Origin: an uncultured Allomuricauda sp.
GTDB taxonomy: Bacteria; Bacteroidota; Bacteroidia; Flavobacteriales; Flavobacteriaceae
Length of the DNA stretch: 64,000 nt
Direction: 5' to 3'
Assembly: GCF_947495325.1 (NCBI RefSeq)
Contig: NZ_CANLYK010000002.1
Span: forward strand, 248,001-312,000
In this document: positions 8,886-18,159 of the stretch, piece after piece
Position numbering within the stretch: position 1 is the stretch's first letter
Layout: each line of letters opens with the position of its first letter
Made by a program: the position numbers and the translations under genes
Notes under the pieces: model-generated
Database searches by the model: none
The model's input: the letters and a program-made list of their open reading frames with translations, nothing else
Told to the model about the DNA's origin: nothing

Positions 8886-10277
8886 CTACGTGCATGTAGA
8901 TGGTTTAAGCTTAGTTTTTATTTCATTGCCTAAATAAAACCCTGTGATTATTGTTGCTAAAACATCAGCAATTGGAAAAGATATCCAAACCCCCAATTCT
9001 CCCAAAAAACTGGGTAAAATCAAAACAAGTGGAATAAAAAAGAAGCCTTGTCGGGTTAACGTCAGAAGCAAAGCTGGGATTGCTTTTCCCACAGCTTGAA
9101 AATAGGCAGCCCCGATTAATTGTAATGCTATAATAGGTGTTGCCGCAAAAACCCAACGCATAGCATTAGGAGCATGCTCCAATACAAAGGCATTTGTTAT
9201 AAATTCCTCTGGAGGCAAATCTTCCCTACTGCTTAGAAACAAAGATGTTATAGCATCGGGAAAAACCATCAATCCTATGAATACAAGTGTGGCTACCAAA
9301 GCCGCATATTTAATTGCGGTAAAAATGGATTCTTTAACGCGGTCATATTTTAAAGCGCCATAGTTAAATCCTGCAATAGGCAAAAATCCTTGGGTAACGC
9401 CAAAAACAGGGAATAGCGCAAACATCAACATTCTACCAATAATAGCGTACACAGCAACCATGGCCTCGCCTCCCAAATTGAACAGAATATTGTTCATCAG
9501 CAAATAGGTGATACTGGTAACTGCCTGTCTTGCCAAGGTTACAAAACCAAGAGAGCCAATTTCTTTTAAAATTGGCATGTTCAATCCAAAATGTGGTAGG
9601 CTTATTTTTAATTCCGAATTCTTGGAAAGAAAAAAGTAGAAGATGTAGCCAAAACAGAGCAGGTAACCAACTGTTGTTGCCCATGCTGCTCCATGCATCC
9701 CCCAGTCAAAAACATAAATGAAGATGTAATCCATGAGCAGGTTCCCAACAGACGGAATAATCATGGCGATCATTGCAAATTTTGGTTTCCCTTCGGCTCT
9801 AATGACCGTATTGCCCATCATACAAAGTGCCAAAAACGGTACCCCATATAAAATGATGGTGTAATAAACTTTTGCAGGATCAAAGATGGTTCCCTTACCG
9901 CCAAAAGCTGGTATAAGATCATCTACATAATAAAGACCAAGGGCCACCATGCTAACAGTAACCAGTAGGGTCAATGTGATTTGATTTCCAAAAGTTTTAA
10001 GGGCTTTTTCCTTATTGTCTGCTCCAAGTGCTCTGGAAATTATACTGGAACCGCCAATACCGATTGCCATTCCCAATGCAGCAATAAAAAACGATACGGG
10101 TAGCACAACATTAATGGCGGCTATGGCAATGGAACCAATCCAATTTCCTACGAAAATGGAATCTACCAAAACATTCAAGGACATTACCAAAATTCCTATG
10201 GAAGCGGGTACCGCTTGTTTGATCAGTAATTTACCAATCGGCTCTGTTCCTAATTGATCAGAAGATACTTTTGCCAT
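8886..10277 (-). CDS. MATE-family efflux transporter
   Basis: 463 residues with twelve predicted membrane segments in two homologous halves, the MATE signature. Segments such as GKLLIKQAVPASIGILVMSL at the start and the repeated GLGFVTLARQA-like start of the second half (ILKEIGSLGFVTLARQAVTS) fit the family. MATE proteins expel cationic drugs, metabolites or toxins using Na+ or H+ gradients. The ATG abuts the stop codon of hemH with zero intergenic bases, so the two are almost surely cotranscribed and translationally coupled; export of a porphyrin or heme-related compound is possible but not shown. Confidence 0.9.
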   Translation of the reverse strand: MAKVSSDQLGTEPIGKLLIKQAVPASIGILVMSLNVLVDSIFVGNWIGSIAIAAINVVLPVSFFIAALGMAIGIGGSSIISRALGADNKEKALKTFGNQITLTLLVTVSMVALGLYYVDDLIPAFGGKGTIFDPAKVYYTIILYGVPFLALCMMGNTVIRAEGKPKFAMIAMIIPSVGNLLMDYIFIYVFDWGMHGAAWATTVGYLLCFGYIFYFFLSKNSELKISLPHFGLNMPILKEIGSLGFVTLARQAVTSITYLLMNNILFNLGGEAMVAVYAIIGRMLMFALFPVFGVTQGFLPIAGFNYGALKYDRVKESIFTAIKYAALVATLVFIGLMVFPDAITSLFLSSREDLPPEEFITNAFVLEHAPNAMRWVFAATPIIALQLIGAAYFQAVGKAIPALLLTLTRQGFFFIPLVLILPSFLGELGVWISFPIADVLATIITGFYLGNEIKTKLKPSTCT

Positions 10278-11309
10278 CTACACTGGCAGTGTTTCTTTGG
10301 ACTGCCAATCATTAACCCATTTGGCCATTAGCTCGACCCATTCCTCATTGTCATTTAGACAAGGGATGTGAATATAGGACTCGCCACCCGCTTCCATAAA
10401 TTGGTCCTTTCCTTCCATTGCAATTTCTTCCAACGTCTCCAAACAATCAGAGACAAATGCTGGTGTAATTACTGCCAATTTTGTTTTTCCTTCTTTTGCC
10501 AAACGTTCAAATTCAAAGTCGGTGAAGGGTTTTAACCATGGATCATTGGGCAACCTAGATTGAAAAGAAATACTGGTTTTATCTTCTGGCAGTCCTAAAA
10601 AAGTTTTTACTTTTTCAGTAGTGTCAAAACATTGATGGCGATAGCACGTATGGTGTGCCACAGAATTTATTTTACAACAGCTTCCATCTATTTTACAATG
10701 GAATTTTGTTGGATCCGATTTTCGAATATGACGTTCCGGGATACCATGATACGAAAACAGGATGTGGTCATAGTCGAACTCTTCAAGTCCTCTTTCAATA
10801 CTTTTTGAAAGCACCTGAATATAATCGGGATTGTTATAAAATGCAGGTAGCGTAGTAATTTTCATTTCTGGAAAATGTGCAGTTTGCACCTCCATGGTTT
10901 TTACCACAACGGTTTCAAAAGAACTCATTGCATATTGGGGATATAAGGGAACCAACAGCACCTCATCTACGCCTTTATCTTTTAATTCCTGTAACGCATT
11001 TTTAATGGTCATTGAACCATAACGCATTCCAAGGGCAACGGGCATTTCGGTCTGGTCCTTTACTTTTTCAGCAAATCGTTCTGAGATAACAATCAATGGA
11101 GAACCTTCTTCCCACCAAATTTTGGAATACGCTTCCGCAGATTTTTTTGGGCGCGTCTGTAATATGATTCCTCTAACAATGATATTTCGCAACCAGTTGG
11201 GAACATCAATAACCCTCTCGTCCATCAAAAATTCATCCAAGTACGGTTTTACATCTTTTGCGGTTGGACTATCTGGAGAACCCAAATTAACCAATAACAC
11301 TCCTTTCAT
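10278..11309 (-). CDS. hemH: ferrochelatase
   Basis: 343 residues. Inserts ferrous iron into protoporphyrin IX (or, in coproporphyrin-dependent bacteria, a related porphyrin), a terminal step of heme synthesis. MKGVLLVNLGSPDSP at the N-terminus and the catalytic His188 in FSYHGIPERHI are family hallmarks. Residues 205-227 hold five cysteines (205, 211, 212, 222, 227), a cluster seen in several Bacteroidota ferrochelatases that could bind an Fe-S cluster or another metal (inference). The gene is followed directly by a MATE transporter and lies about 3 kb from the other heme genes, on the opposite strand. Confidence 0.95.
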   Translation of the reverse strand: MKGVLLVNLGSPDSPTAKDVKPYLDEFLMDERVIDVPNWLRNIIVRGIILQTRPKKSAEAYSKIWWEEGSPLIVISERFAEKVKDQTEMPVALGMRYGSMTIKNALQELKDKGVDEVLLVPLYPQYAMSSFETVVVKTMEVQTAHFPEMKITTLPAFYNNPDYIQVLSKSIERGLEEFDYDHILFSYHGIPERHIRKSDPTKFHCKIDGSCCKINSVAHHTCYRHQCFDTTEKVKTFLGLPEDKTSISFQSRLPNDPWLKPFTDFEFERLAKEGKTKLAVITPAFVSDCLETLEEIAMEGKDQFMEAGGESYIHIPCLNDNEEWVELMAKWVNDWQSKETLPV

Positions 11310-11353
11310 AGCAATTTGTTAAGAGCAGTAAAAATACTACTTGAAGATGGTTT

Positions 11354-11361
11354 TACATTTG
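11354..11361 (+). promoter_or_regulatory. candidate -7 element TACATTTG
   Basis: Exact TAnnTTTG match in the gap between divergent hemH and the DUF1460 gene, about 70 bp before the chosen ATG at 11432. No well-spaced TTG -33 box is visible. Confidence 0.25.
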
Positions 11362-11431
11362 ATTCCACCAATTTGTTTCCTTATAATTCCATAGATAATC
11401 CTAATTTAGTTTGGCAAACCTAAACTTGGCT

Positions 11432-12265
11432 ATGTTACATCGTATTTGCATTTATCTAATTTTTGTTTTCACGTTGACGTTGAATTCTCAAATCACCTAC
11501 TCTCCAATGGATTCCACTCTGTTTTATTCAAAATTGGAAGGTCTCAAAGGAATTGAAGGAGGTTCGTATGGCGATTCTGTTGTGGACATCGGTAAATCAT
11601 TTTTAGGCACTCCATACGTAGAAAAAACCTTGGAAATAGGTGATACCGAAAGTATCGTAATAAATCTAAGGGGTTTTGATTGTACTACCTATGTTGAAAA
11701 TGTTTTGGGTTTTGCCCATCAGCTCCAAAATAACCAAACAGATTTTCACAGTTTTGCGAAACATTTGGAAACCATTCGGTATAGAAATGGTGTGTTAGAT
11801 GGTTACCCTTCTCGTTTACACTACTTTACAGAATGGATAAGAAACAATGAGAGTAAGGGACTGATTCAAGATATAACTGCTAGTTTGGATGGGATTGAGA
11901 TGAATAAATCCATCAACTTTATGGGAACACATCGTTCTCTTTATCCTTTTTTAAAGAATGATAAGAATTTTGAGGATATGCTAAAAGTTGAAAAAGAGTT
12001 GGCGAAACAAAGTCTATGTATTTTACCTCAAAATCAAATTGAAAATAACGAACACCTTATTCAATCTGGAGATATAATTGCCTTGGCCACATCTATTAAG
12101 GGTTTGGATGTGACCCATACGGGCTTTGCTATTAGACAAAATGGAAGAATCCATCTACTACATGCTTCCAGTTCTGGATCTGTTAGAATAACCGAAGAAC
12201 CTTTGGTAGATTATTTAAGGAAAATAAAAAATAACGTTGGTATCGTTTTAGCTAGGCCGCAATAG
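11432..12265 (+). CDS. DUF1460 (amidase-like) exported protein
   Basis: 277 residues from ATG 11432. An in-frame TTG at 11411 would add seven residues, but the ATG places a clean signal peptide (MLHRICIYLIFVFTLTLNSQ) at the N-terminus. DUF1460 proteins belong to the NlpC/P60-related cysteine peptidase clan and include an N-acetylmuramoyl-L-alanine amidase-like enzyme from Bacteroides. Family hallmarks seen are GKSFLGTPYVEKTLE, the nucleophile-bearing LRGFDCTTYVENVLG (Cys in DCTTYVE), and a late THTGFAIRQNGRIHLLHAS with the likely catalytic His. It probably trims peptidoglycan or muropeptides in the periplasm. Stops 8 bp from the convergent ThuA gene. Confidence 0.85.
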   Translation: MLHRICIYLIFVFTLTLNSQITYSPMDSTLFYSKLEGLKGIEGGSYGDSVVDIGKSFLGTPYVEKTLEIGDTESIVINLRGFDCTTYVENVLGFAHQLQNNQTDFHSFAKHLETIRYRNGVLDGYPSRLHYFTEWIRNNESKGLIQDITASLDGIEMNKSINFMGTHRSLYPFLKNDKNFEDMLKVEKELAKQSLCILPQNQIENNEHLIQSGDIIALATSIKGLDVTHTGFAIRQNGRIHLLHASSSGSVRITEEPLVDYLRKIKNNVGIVLARPQ

Positions 12266-12273
12266 CAACTATA

Positions 12274-13137
12274 TTAGGGCAGCATATACGCAAATGCATT
12301 GGTCAATAATTGAACGAATTCAGTATCTGAATATTTACCCTTAGCATGTCCCATACTTGTGTAAAAAGATTTACCTCCATCAGCCCTGTTCCAATAATGC
12401 GCTGTCATTCTAGCATCGTCATAACTATTGGACCCTGTATCTGAAACCCTTAATAGCTCGGTAAAAGATGAATCAATATATCCGTCTTCCCAATAATACC
12501 ATTCTTCATTATCACTCCAAGGAAAACTAATTCCATTGGTTAATTCAGTATTTCCATTTTGTATGCTTACCGTTGCACCAAATCCTGAGGAAGTATGGTT
12601 CGGACTGTTTCTAACACTACATCCGGTTACATTCTCTGCATACCAATCCCACACCCCTTTTCCATTGCCACTGACAGAACTTGCCGTACTATGCCCATAG
12701 GCATCACTAGCTGCATGGTTCGAAATAAAGTTTCCTCCCTGCGCCGCATACGATTCTACATTACTTCTTTGTGAAGCGTTAAGCATATCGCCTGATGTAT
12801 TAGTAAAGAAAATGACATCGTAATTATTTAGGTTACCTGCCGAATCAAATTCACTACCTGTGTTGTCCACAGTAATCTCAAACCCTAGTTGGTCAGCTAT
12901 AGCTTGAACCATAGTTTCGCTTTCTTCCCTGGTATTGTGGTCGAAGCCACTTGTCTTGGTAAATAATAGAACTTTTATTGAGGCCGAGCCTACTTCCGTA
13001 GTCACATCGTCCGATTCACAGGAACTTAAAACAGGGAGTATAAATACAATCGCCGCTAATCCATTTCTTACCCCTGTTTTGGTTGATTCAACAGCAAAAC
13101 GAAGACCGTCCAAAGTTGACTTATAAAAATTATACAT
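12274..13137 (-). CDS. ThuA-domain lipoprotein
   Basis: 287 residues. After a long hydrophilic n-region the segment IVFILPVLSSC gives a lipobox with Cys at residue 40, longer than usual, but no in-frame alternative start with a shorter leader is visible. The mature domain is ThuA-like (class-I glutamine-amidotransferase-like fold): KVLLFTKTSGFDHNTREES, DVIFFTNTSGDML, GGNFISNHAASDAYG and a final MGHAKGKYSDTEFVQLLTNAFAYML. ThuA proteins are linked to trehalose or other carbohydrate use, but their chemistry is uncertain. A second ThuA gene is at 53703. Confidence 0.85.
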   Translation of the reverse strand: MYNFYKSTLDGLRFAVESTKTGVRNGLAAIVFILPVLSSCESDDVTTEVGSASIKVLLFTKTSGFDHNTREESETMVQAIADQLGFEITVDNTGSEFDSAGNLNNYDVIFFTNTSGDMLNASQRSNVESYAAQGGNFISNHAASDAYGHSTASSVSGNGKGVWDWYAENVTGCSVRNSPNHTSSGFGATVSIQNGNTELTNGISFPWSDNEEWYYWEDGYIDSSFTELLRVSDTGSNSYDDARMTAHYWNRADGGKSFYTSMGHAKGKYSDTEFVQLLTNAFAYMLP

Positions 13138-13215
13138 CTAGTGGGTTCATCTACAATAATATACGGTAAGATATTGCCCTTCGGTTCATAACTAACAATT
13201 CCTTAACGGTCATAG

Positions 13216-14094
13216 TCAAACAAGGCTGTTTAAATACTTTTTGGGTGTGGTCCCATATTTCTTTTTAAAGGATGCGATAAAATGACTTGCCGTACTATAA
13301 CCTACCCTAAGCCCAACTTCGTTTACATTATGTGCCCCTGTTTCAAGCATTTTTCGGGCAAATTCCATCTTATAATCGAGCAAAAAACCATAAACCGAAT
13401 CACCATAGATTTGCTTAAACCCTTCTTTCAATTTCTTTAAGCTTAAACCAATTTCTTTAGAAAGTTCATCCAATGTTGGTGGCTCTACCATTCTGGAAAT
13501 CATAATTTCCTTTGCCATTTTTATACGGCGCACATTATCCTCATCTGCCAAGAAAGGACACTGTTCCAAATCTGCATCTTTTGTTTTATTAAAATAGAGC
13601 GAAATAAGCTCATACACTTTCCCTTTTACATATAATTCTTTTACGGATGGATGAAGGTTATAATTCATCAATTGACTAAGTACTACAGCGATTGCCGGAG
13701 AAACCACCTCTTGGGAATAGTATTTCTTTTCTTTGTTGTCTTCACTCAAAAATGGAATATAATTGGCTTCATTGGAAAAAAGAGAATGAAATTTTCGAAT
13801 GGTCATAATAACAGACAGCAACCAAGTATTCGGAGAAATATTCAAATTTAATGGCAAATCTTTCTGCGTATTGTATAGCAAAAGGGAATTCTCTTCCGAT
13901 ACTTCCAAATGATAATTTCCCTGATTAAAATGAAAGCGAGACCCTCCCTTTAAACAAAAATGAAATTGAATAAATGAGCTATCAATTTCCCTTTCAATTA
14001 CATTAAATTCTTCTGTATCATTCTGAATTTTAAGTATATAAAATCCATCTTCCACCAGAATTTCCTCATATGAACCTTTGGCGACATTTTCCAT
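13216..14094 (-). CDS. AraC-family regulator divergent from hemA
   Basis: 292 residues. The N-terminal half is a cupin-like sensor (SSFIQFHFCLKGGSRFHFNQ) of the PchR type, and the C-terminal 100 residues carry the AraC double helix-turn-helix: PPTLDELSKEIGLSLKKLKEGFKQ and VNEVGLRVGYSTASHFIASFKKKYG. PchR-type regulators respond to siderophores or iron, which would fit control of heme synthesis. It is divergent from hemA across a 210-bp gap, the usual place for a local activator or repressor. Ligand unknown; the link to hemA is inferred from position. Confidence 0.85.
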   Translation of the reverse strand: MENVAKGSYEEILVEDGFYILKIQNDTEEFNVIEREIDSSFIQFHFCLKGGSRFHFNQGNYHLEVSEENSLLLYNTQKDLPLNLNISPNTWLLSVIMTIRKFHSLFSNEANYIPFLSEDNKEKKYYSQEVVSPAIAVVLSQLMNYNLHPSVKELYVKGKVYELISLYFNKTKDADLEQCPFLADEDNVRRIKMAKEIMISRMVEPPTLDELSKEIGLSLKKLKEGFKQIYGDSVYGFLLDYKMEFARKMLETGAHNVNEVGLRVGYSTASHFIASFKKKYGTTPKKYLNSLV

Positions 14095-14275
14095 TACTAA
14101 ACACTATTTTTTAAAGCAACTAATTCTATTTAGAATGACTCTAAATTGTTTTTTATAATTCAAATTTACCAATAAATGCAGTGTTTTTGAAGTATTTAGT
14201 CAAAAAGTGGTCATAATTGTACAATGACTGTTATTTATAGTTCCGCTAGCGTTATTTTTTAAAATATAGTGACCC

Positions 14276-14283
14276 TATTTTTG
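14276..14283 (+). promoter_or_regulatory. candidate -7 element TATTTTTG for the hem run
   Basis: Exact TAnnTTTG match 21 bp before the hemA ATG, giving a short leader. The 210-bp gap (14095-14304) otherwise contains only AT-rich sequence shared with the divergent AraC gene; a clear -33 TTG is not seen, which would be consistent with an activator-dependent promoter. Confidence 0.45.
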
Positions 14284-14304
14284 TGACACGATTTTTAATC
14301 CTTT

Positions 14305-15561
14305 ATGAGGAGTTACCACATTTCAAAACATAATTCTTTTTATGCCATTGGCTTAAGCTATAAAAAAGCGGATGCTGAAGTAAGAGGAAAATTCAGTCTA
14401 GATGTTCCCGCCATAGACCGTATCATGGTCCAAGCCAAGGAGCAAGGTATAGATGGTCTTTTGGTAATTTCCACCTGTAACCGTACAGAGTTATATGGTT
14501 TTGCACAACATCCCTTTCAACTTATTAAATTACTCTGTGATCAAACATTAGGGAATGTTGAGGAATTTCAAGAAGTTGCATATGTCTATAAAAACCATGA
14601 TGCTATTTCACATATGTTTAAGGTAGGTACAGGTTTGGACAGTCAAATTTTGGGTGACTTTGAAATCATCAGCCAAATCAAGCAAGGTTTTTATCGTTCC
14701 AAAAAACAGGAGATGGCGAATCCATTTCTTGAGCGTTTATGTAATGCCGTTATTCAAGCTAGTAAACGAATCAAGAATGAAACGGAATTATCATCGGGCG
14801 CTACATCTGTTGCTTTTGCTTCGGTAAAGTATATTTTAAATACAATTTCGGATATCTCTGAAAAGAACATCCTACTTTTCGGCACGGGCAAAATAGGAAG
14901 AAATACCTGCGAAAACCTTATAAAACATTCTAAAAATTCCCATATTACCCTCATTAATAGAACCCGAGAAAAAGCTGAGGTCATAGCGGGGAAATTTGAT
15001 TTGACGGTAAAAGATTACGGTGATTTACAAACAGAAATTAGAAAAGCCGATATTCTTGTGGTTGCTACCGGAGCTCAATTGCCCACAATTTCCAAAGCAT
15101 TGATCTATCCAAAAAAGCCATTGCTCATTTTAGATCTTTCGGTGCCCAAAAACGTATCCGATGATGTTTCGGAATTGGAAAATGTATCCTTGGTGCATTT
15201 GGACCAACTTTCTCAAATTACGGATGATACCTTAACCAAAAGAAAAGAGTTTGTCCCCAAAGCAGAGGCAATCAATGAGCAGGTAAGGAAAGAGTTTCTG
15301 AAATGGTTGGAAACTAGAAAATTTGCCCCCGTCATTAATGCGCTCAAAGAGAAGCTCAAAACAATGAAGGCCGAAGAAATTGACTTTCATTCAAAAAAAT
15401 TATCCGACTTTAATCAAGACCAAGCCGAAATAATTTCGGAACGTATCATTCAAAAAATCACAAAACAGTTTGCTAACCATTTAAAGAGTTCCGAAGTTGA
15501 TACACAAGATAGTTTGGAACTTATTCAAAAGGTTTTTCAGTTAGAACTTGATTCAAAATGA
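14305..15561 (+). CDS. hemA: glutamyl-tRNA reductase
   Basis: 418 residues. Reduces glutamyl-tRNA(Glu) to glutamate-1-semialdehyde with NADPH, the first committed step of the C5 route to tetrapyrroles. The catalytic Cys58 lies in VISTCNRTELYGF; the NADPH-binding domain is marked by LLFGTGKIGRNTCENL, and the C-terminal dimerisation helices follow after about residue 310. First gene of an 11-kb plus-strand run; its end overlaps hemC by four bases (ATGA), a sign of translational coupling. The glutamate-1-semialdehyde aminotransferase gene (hemL) is not in the window. Confidence 0.97.
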   Translation: MRSYHISKHNSFYAIGLSYKKADAEVRGKFSLDVPAIDRIMVQAKEQGIDGLLVISTCNRTELYGFAQHPFQLIKLLCDQTLGNVEEFQEVAYVYKNHDAISHMFKVGTGLDSQILGDFEIISQIKQGFYRSKKQEMANPFLERLCNAVIQASKRIKNETELSSGATSVAFASVKYILNTISDISEKNILLFGTGKIGRNTCENLIKHSKNSHITLINRTREKAEVIAGKFDLTVKDYGDLQTEIRKADILVVATGAQLPTISKALIYPKKPLLILDLSVPKNVSDDVSELENVSLVHLDQLSQITDDTLTKRKEFVPKAEAINEQVRKEFLKWLETRKFAPVINALKEKLKTMKAEEIDFHSKKLSDFNQDQAEIISERIIQKITKQFANHLKSSEVDTQDSLELIQKVFQLELDSK

Positions 15562-16484
15562 GCAAGATCATAAGAATCGGAACCCGCGATAGCGAATTGG
15601 CATTGTGGCAGGCAACAACTGTACAACAAAAAATTGAAGCCCTTGGTTTTGATGCCACTTTGATTCCAATAAAATCCACCGGCGATCAAGTTTTGGACAA
15701 ACCACTTTACGAACTTGGAATTACCGGGATTTTCACCAAAACATTAGATGTTGCCTTATTAAAAGGCCAGATTGATATTGCCGTGCATTCCATGAAAGAT
15801 GTACCAACCCAATTACCCAAAGGAATTGTTCAAACGGCTGTTTTGGAACGGGCCGTTACCAGCGATATATTAGTTCATAAAGGCTCAGAATTTTTGGAAT
15901 CTGAAAAACCAGCTACAATTGCCACCGGTAGCTTAAGAAGAAAAGCACAATGGTTACATAAATACCCCCACCATAAGGTTGTGGATTTGAGAGGCAATGT
16001 TAACTCTAGACTTCTAAAGCTTATTGAGAATGATTGGAGCGGTGCTATTTTTGCCCAAGCAGGTTTGGAACGCATAAAGCTATTGCCTAAAGATGCCATA
16101 TCCCTCGATTGGATGATTCCAGCACCAGCCCAGGGAGCGATGCTAATCGTTGCTTTGGAGGAAGATGCGTTTTCCAGGGAAGTAACCCAAAAGCTAAATC
16201 ATAAAGATTCGGAAACTACGACAACTATTGAACGAGAATTTTTAAGGACCTTGGAAGGTGGCTGTACCGCTCCAATTGGTGCTTTAGCTACCATAAAAGA
16301 TGAATCCGTTAATTTTATTGGAACGGTATTCTCATTGGATGGAAAACAAAAAATTGACATAAAAAAGAACGTTCCTGTTGAATCCGCGAAATGGTTTGGA
16401 GAGCAGTGCGCAAAAGAAGTTTTAAACAAGGGGGGAGCTAAACTCATGGAAACTATACGAAATGAAAACAGTGCTCTCCACTAA
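15558..16484 (+). CDS. hemC: hydroxymethylbilane synthase (porphobilinogen deaminase)
   Basis: 308 residues. Joins four porphobilinogen units into hydroxymethylbilane using a covalently bound dipyrromethane cofactor. The cofactor-bearing Cys236 is in EGGCTAPIGA; other hallmarks are IRIGTRDSELALWQA at the N-terminus, VHSMKDVPTQLP, and ATGSLRRKAQW. The start ATG overlaps the hemA stop by four bases, and its end overlaps hemD by 23 bases. Confidence 0.97.
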   Translation: MSKIIRIGTRDSELALWQATTVQQKIEALGFDATLIPIKSTGDQVLDKPLYELGITGIFTKTLDVALLKGQIDIAVHSMKDVPTQLPKGIVQTAVLERAVTSDILVHKGSEFLESEKPATIATGSLRRKAQWLHKYPHHKVVDLRGNVNSRLLKLIENDWSGAIFAQAGLERIKLLPKDAISLDWMIPAPAQGAMLIVALEEDAFSREVTQKLNHKDSETTTTIEREFLRTLEGGCTAPIGALATIKDESVNFIGTVFSLDGKQKIDIKKNVPVESAKWFGEQCAKEVLNKGGAKLMETIRNENSALH

Positions 16485-17127
16485 AATACTTTCACCTTCA
16501 CAAAAGGAATTGTTCTTAAACTCTGGGCTTGGCTTAGTTGAGCATAATGCATTGAAAATTGAATTTTTGGACATCATTATTCCTCTTCACTATCAAAACT
16601 ATATTTTCACGAGTAAAAATGCCGTAAAAGCTTTTTTGAACCACTCAAAAAAAACAGACCATTCAAATTGTAATGCTTTTTGTGTAGGTGAAAAGACCAA
16701 AGCCATACTTGAAGAAAATGGTCTAAAAGTTGTTAAAAAGACGGAAAATGCATCAGATTTGGGGAATTATATCGTCAAAAACTTTAAAAATGAAGATTTT
16801 CTTTTTTTAAGCGGAAATATAAGAAGGCAAGAATTACCAGAAATATTATCAAAAAATAACATTCGGTATGCTGAAGTAGAAGTATACAAGACCCATTTAG
16901 AAATTAGAAAGTTCAACCGGTCTTTTGATGGCATACTTTTTTTTAGTCCAAGTGGCATAAAAAGTTTCGTGAAGGAAAACCCACTTTCAAAAAAATTGGC
17001 CTTCTGTATTGGCAATACTACGGCAACCGAAGCCAAAAAACACACAAATCAAATCATAATTGCAAACAAACCGACAGTAGAAAATGTGTTGGTTCAAGCT
17101 ATAAAATATTTTAAAAAGTATGATTAA
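16462..17127 (+). CDS. hemD: uroporphyrinogen-III synthase
   Basis: 221 residues. Cyclises hydroxymethylbilane with inversion of ring D. Sequence is weakly conserved in this family, but the pattern fits: [15 protein letters not shown] in the first domain, [31 protein letters not shown], and [18 protein letters not shown] in the second domain, ending in [14 protein letters not shown]. The start lies inside hemC (23-bp overlap) and the stop overlaps hemE by 8 bp, so all three are tightly coupled. Adenine-rich compared with its neighbours. Confidence 0.9.
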   Translation: MKTVLSTKILSPSQKELFLNSGLGLVEHNALKIEFLDIIIPLHYQNYIFTSKNAVKAFLNHSKKTDHSNCNAFCVGEKTKAILEENGLKVVKKTENASDLGNYIVKNFKNEDFLFLSGNIRRQELPEILSKNNIRYAEVEVYKTHLEIRKFNRSFDGILFFSPSGIKSFVKENPLSKKLAFCIGNTTATEAKKHTNQIIIANKPTVENVLVQAIKYFKKYD

Positions 17128-18145
17128 AAACGACTTGTTTCTGAGGGCTTTAAAAGGTGAAACAGTAGATAGACCCCCTGTGTGGATGATGCGTCAAGCT
17201 GGACGCTATCTTCCCGAATTTATGGAGCTAAAAGCAAAGTATGATTTCTTCACACGTTGCCAAACACCCGAATTAGCTTCCGAAATCACTGTGCAACCTA
17301 TTAGACGTTTTGGTATGGATGCCGCCATCTTATTCAGCGACATTTTGGTGATTCCACAGGCAATGGACATTGAAGTTCAAATGAAACCCGATTTTGGTCC
17401 TTATTTACCTAATCCCATAAGAACCGTTGAAGATTTGGACAGGGTTGTTATCCCCAATATTCAAGATTCTCTGGGCTATGTATTGGATGCCATTTCCATG
17501 ACCAAAGAAAAACTTGAAGATGAAATTCCCCTGATTGGTTTTGCAGGGTCTCCCTGGACCATCCTTTGTTATTGTGTTGAGGGCCAAGGCAGTAAAAGTT
17601 TTGACAAAGCCCGCGGGTTTTGCTTTACAAAACCCGAAGCCGCCCATCAACTGCTTCAAAAAATAACAGACACTACTATTGCTTATCTAAAAGCCAAGGT
17701 AAGGGCTGGTGTAAATGCCGTCCAAATTTTTGACTCGTGGGGCGGAATGCTCTCTCCGGTAGATTACCAAGAATTTTCTTGGAAATACATTCAGCAAATT
17801 GTGGATGCCTTAAAAGATGAAGCACCTGTAATTGTTTTTGGAAAAGGCTGCTGGTTTGCGCTAAAAGAAATGTCACAATCTGGAGCTTCAGCTCTTGGTG
17901 TGGATTGGACTTGTTCTGCACAAAACGCGCGTTATCTAACTGGAGGAAAAGTAACCTTACAAGGAAATTTTGATCCAGCACGATTACTTTCTCCACCAGA
18001 AGTGATAAAAAAAATGGTTACTCAAATGATCCGCGAATTTGGAAAGGACAGATACGTAGTCAATTTGGGTCATGGTATCCTCCCGCACATCCCAGTAGAA
18101 AATGCAAGAGCATTCATTGATGCCGTCAAAAGCTACTCGGAATAA
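17120..18145 (+). CDS. hemE: uroporphyrinogen decarboxylase
   Basis: 341 residues. Removes four carboxyl groups from uroporphyrinogen III to give coproporphyrinogen III, without a cofactor. The two family signatures are present: [16 protein letters not shown] near residue 20-35, and [20 protein letters not shown] in the middle; [15 protein letters not shown] closes the protein. Overlaps hemD by 8 bp. Followed after 14 bp by an acetyltransferase gene rather than another heme gene. Confidence 0.97.
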   Translation: MIKNDLFLRALKGETVDRPPVWMMRQAGRYLPEFMELKAKYDFFTRCQTPELASEITVQPIRRFGMDAAILFSDILVIPQAMDIEVQMKPDFGPYLPNPIRTVEDLDRVVIPNIQDSLGYVLDAISMTKEKLEDEIPLIGFAGSPWTILCYCVEGQGSKSFDKARGFCFTKPEAAHQLLQKITDTTIAYLKAKVRAGVNAVQIFDSWGGMLSPVDYQEFSWKYIQQIVDALKDEAPVIVFGKGCWFALKEMSQSGASALGVDWTCSAQNARYLTGGKVTLQGNFDPARLLSPPEVIKKMVTQMIREFGKDRYVVNLGHGILPHIPVENARAFIDAVKSYSE

Positions 18146-18159
18146 TTTTAATATTGAAG

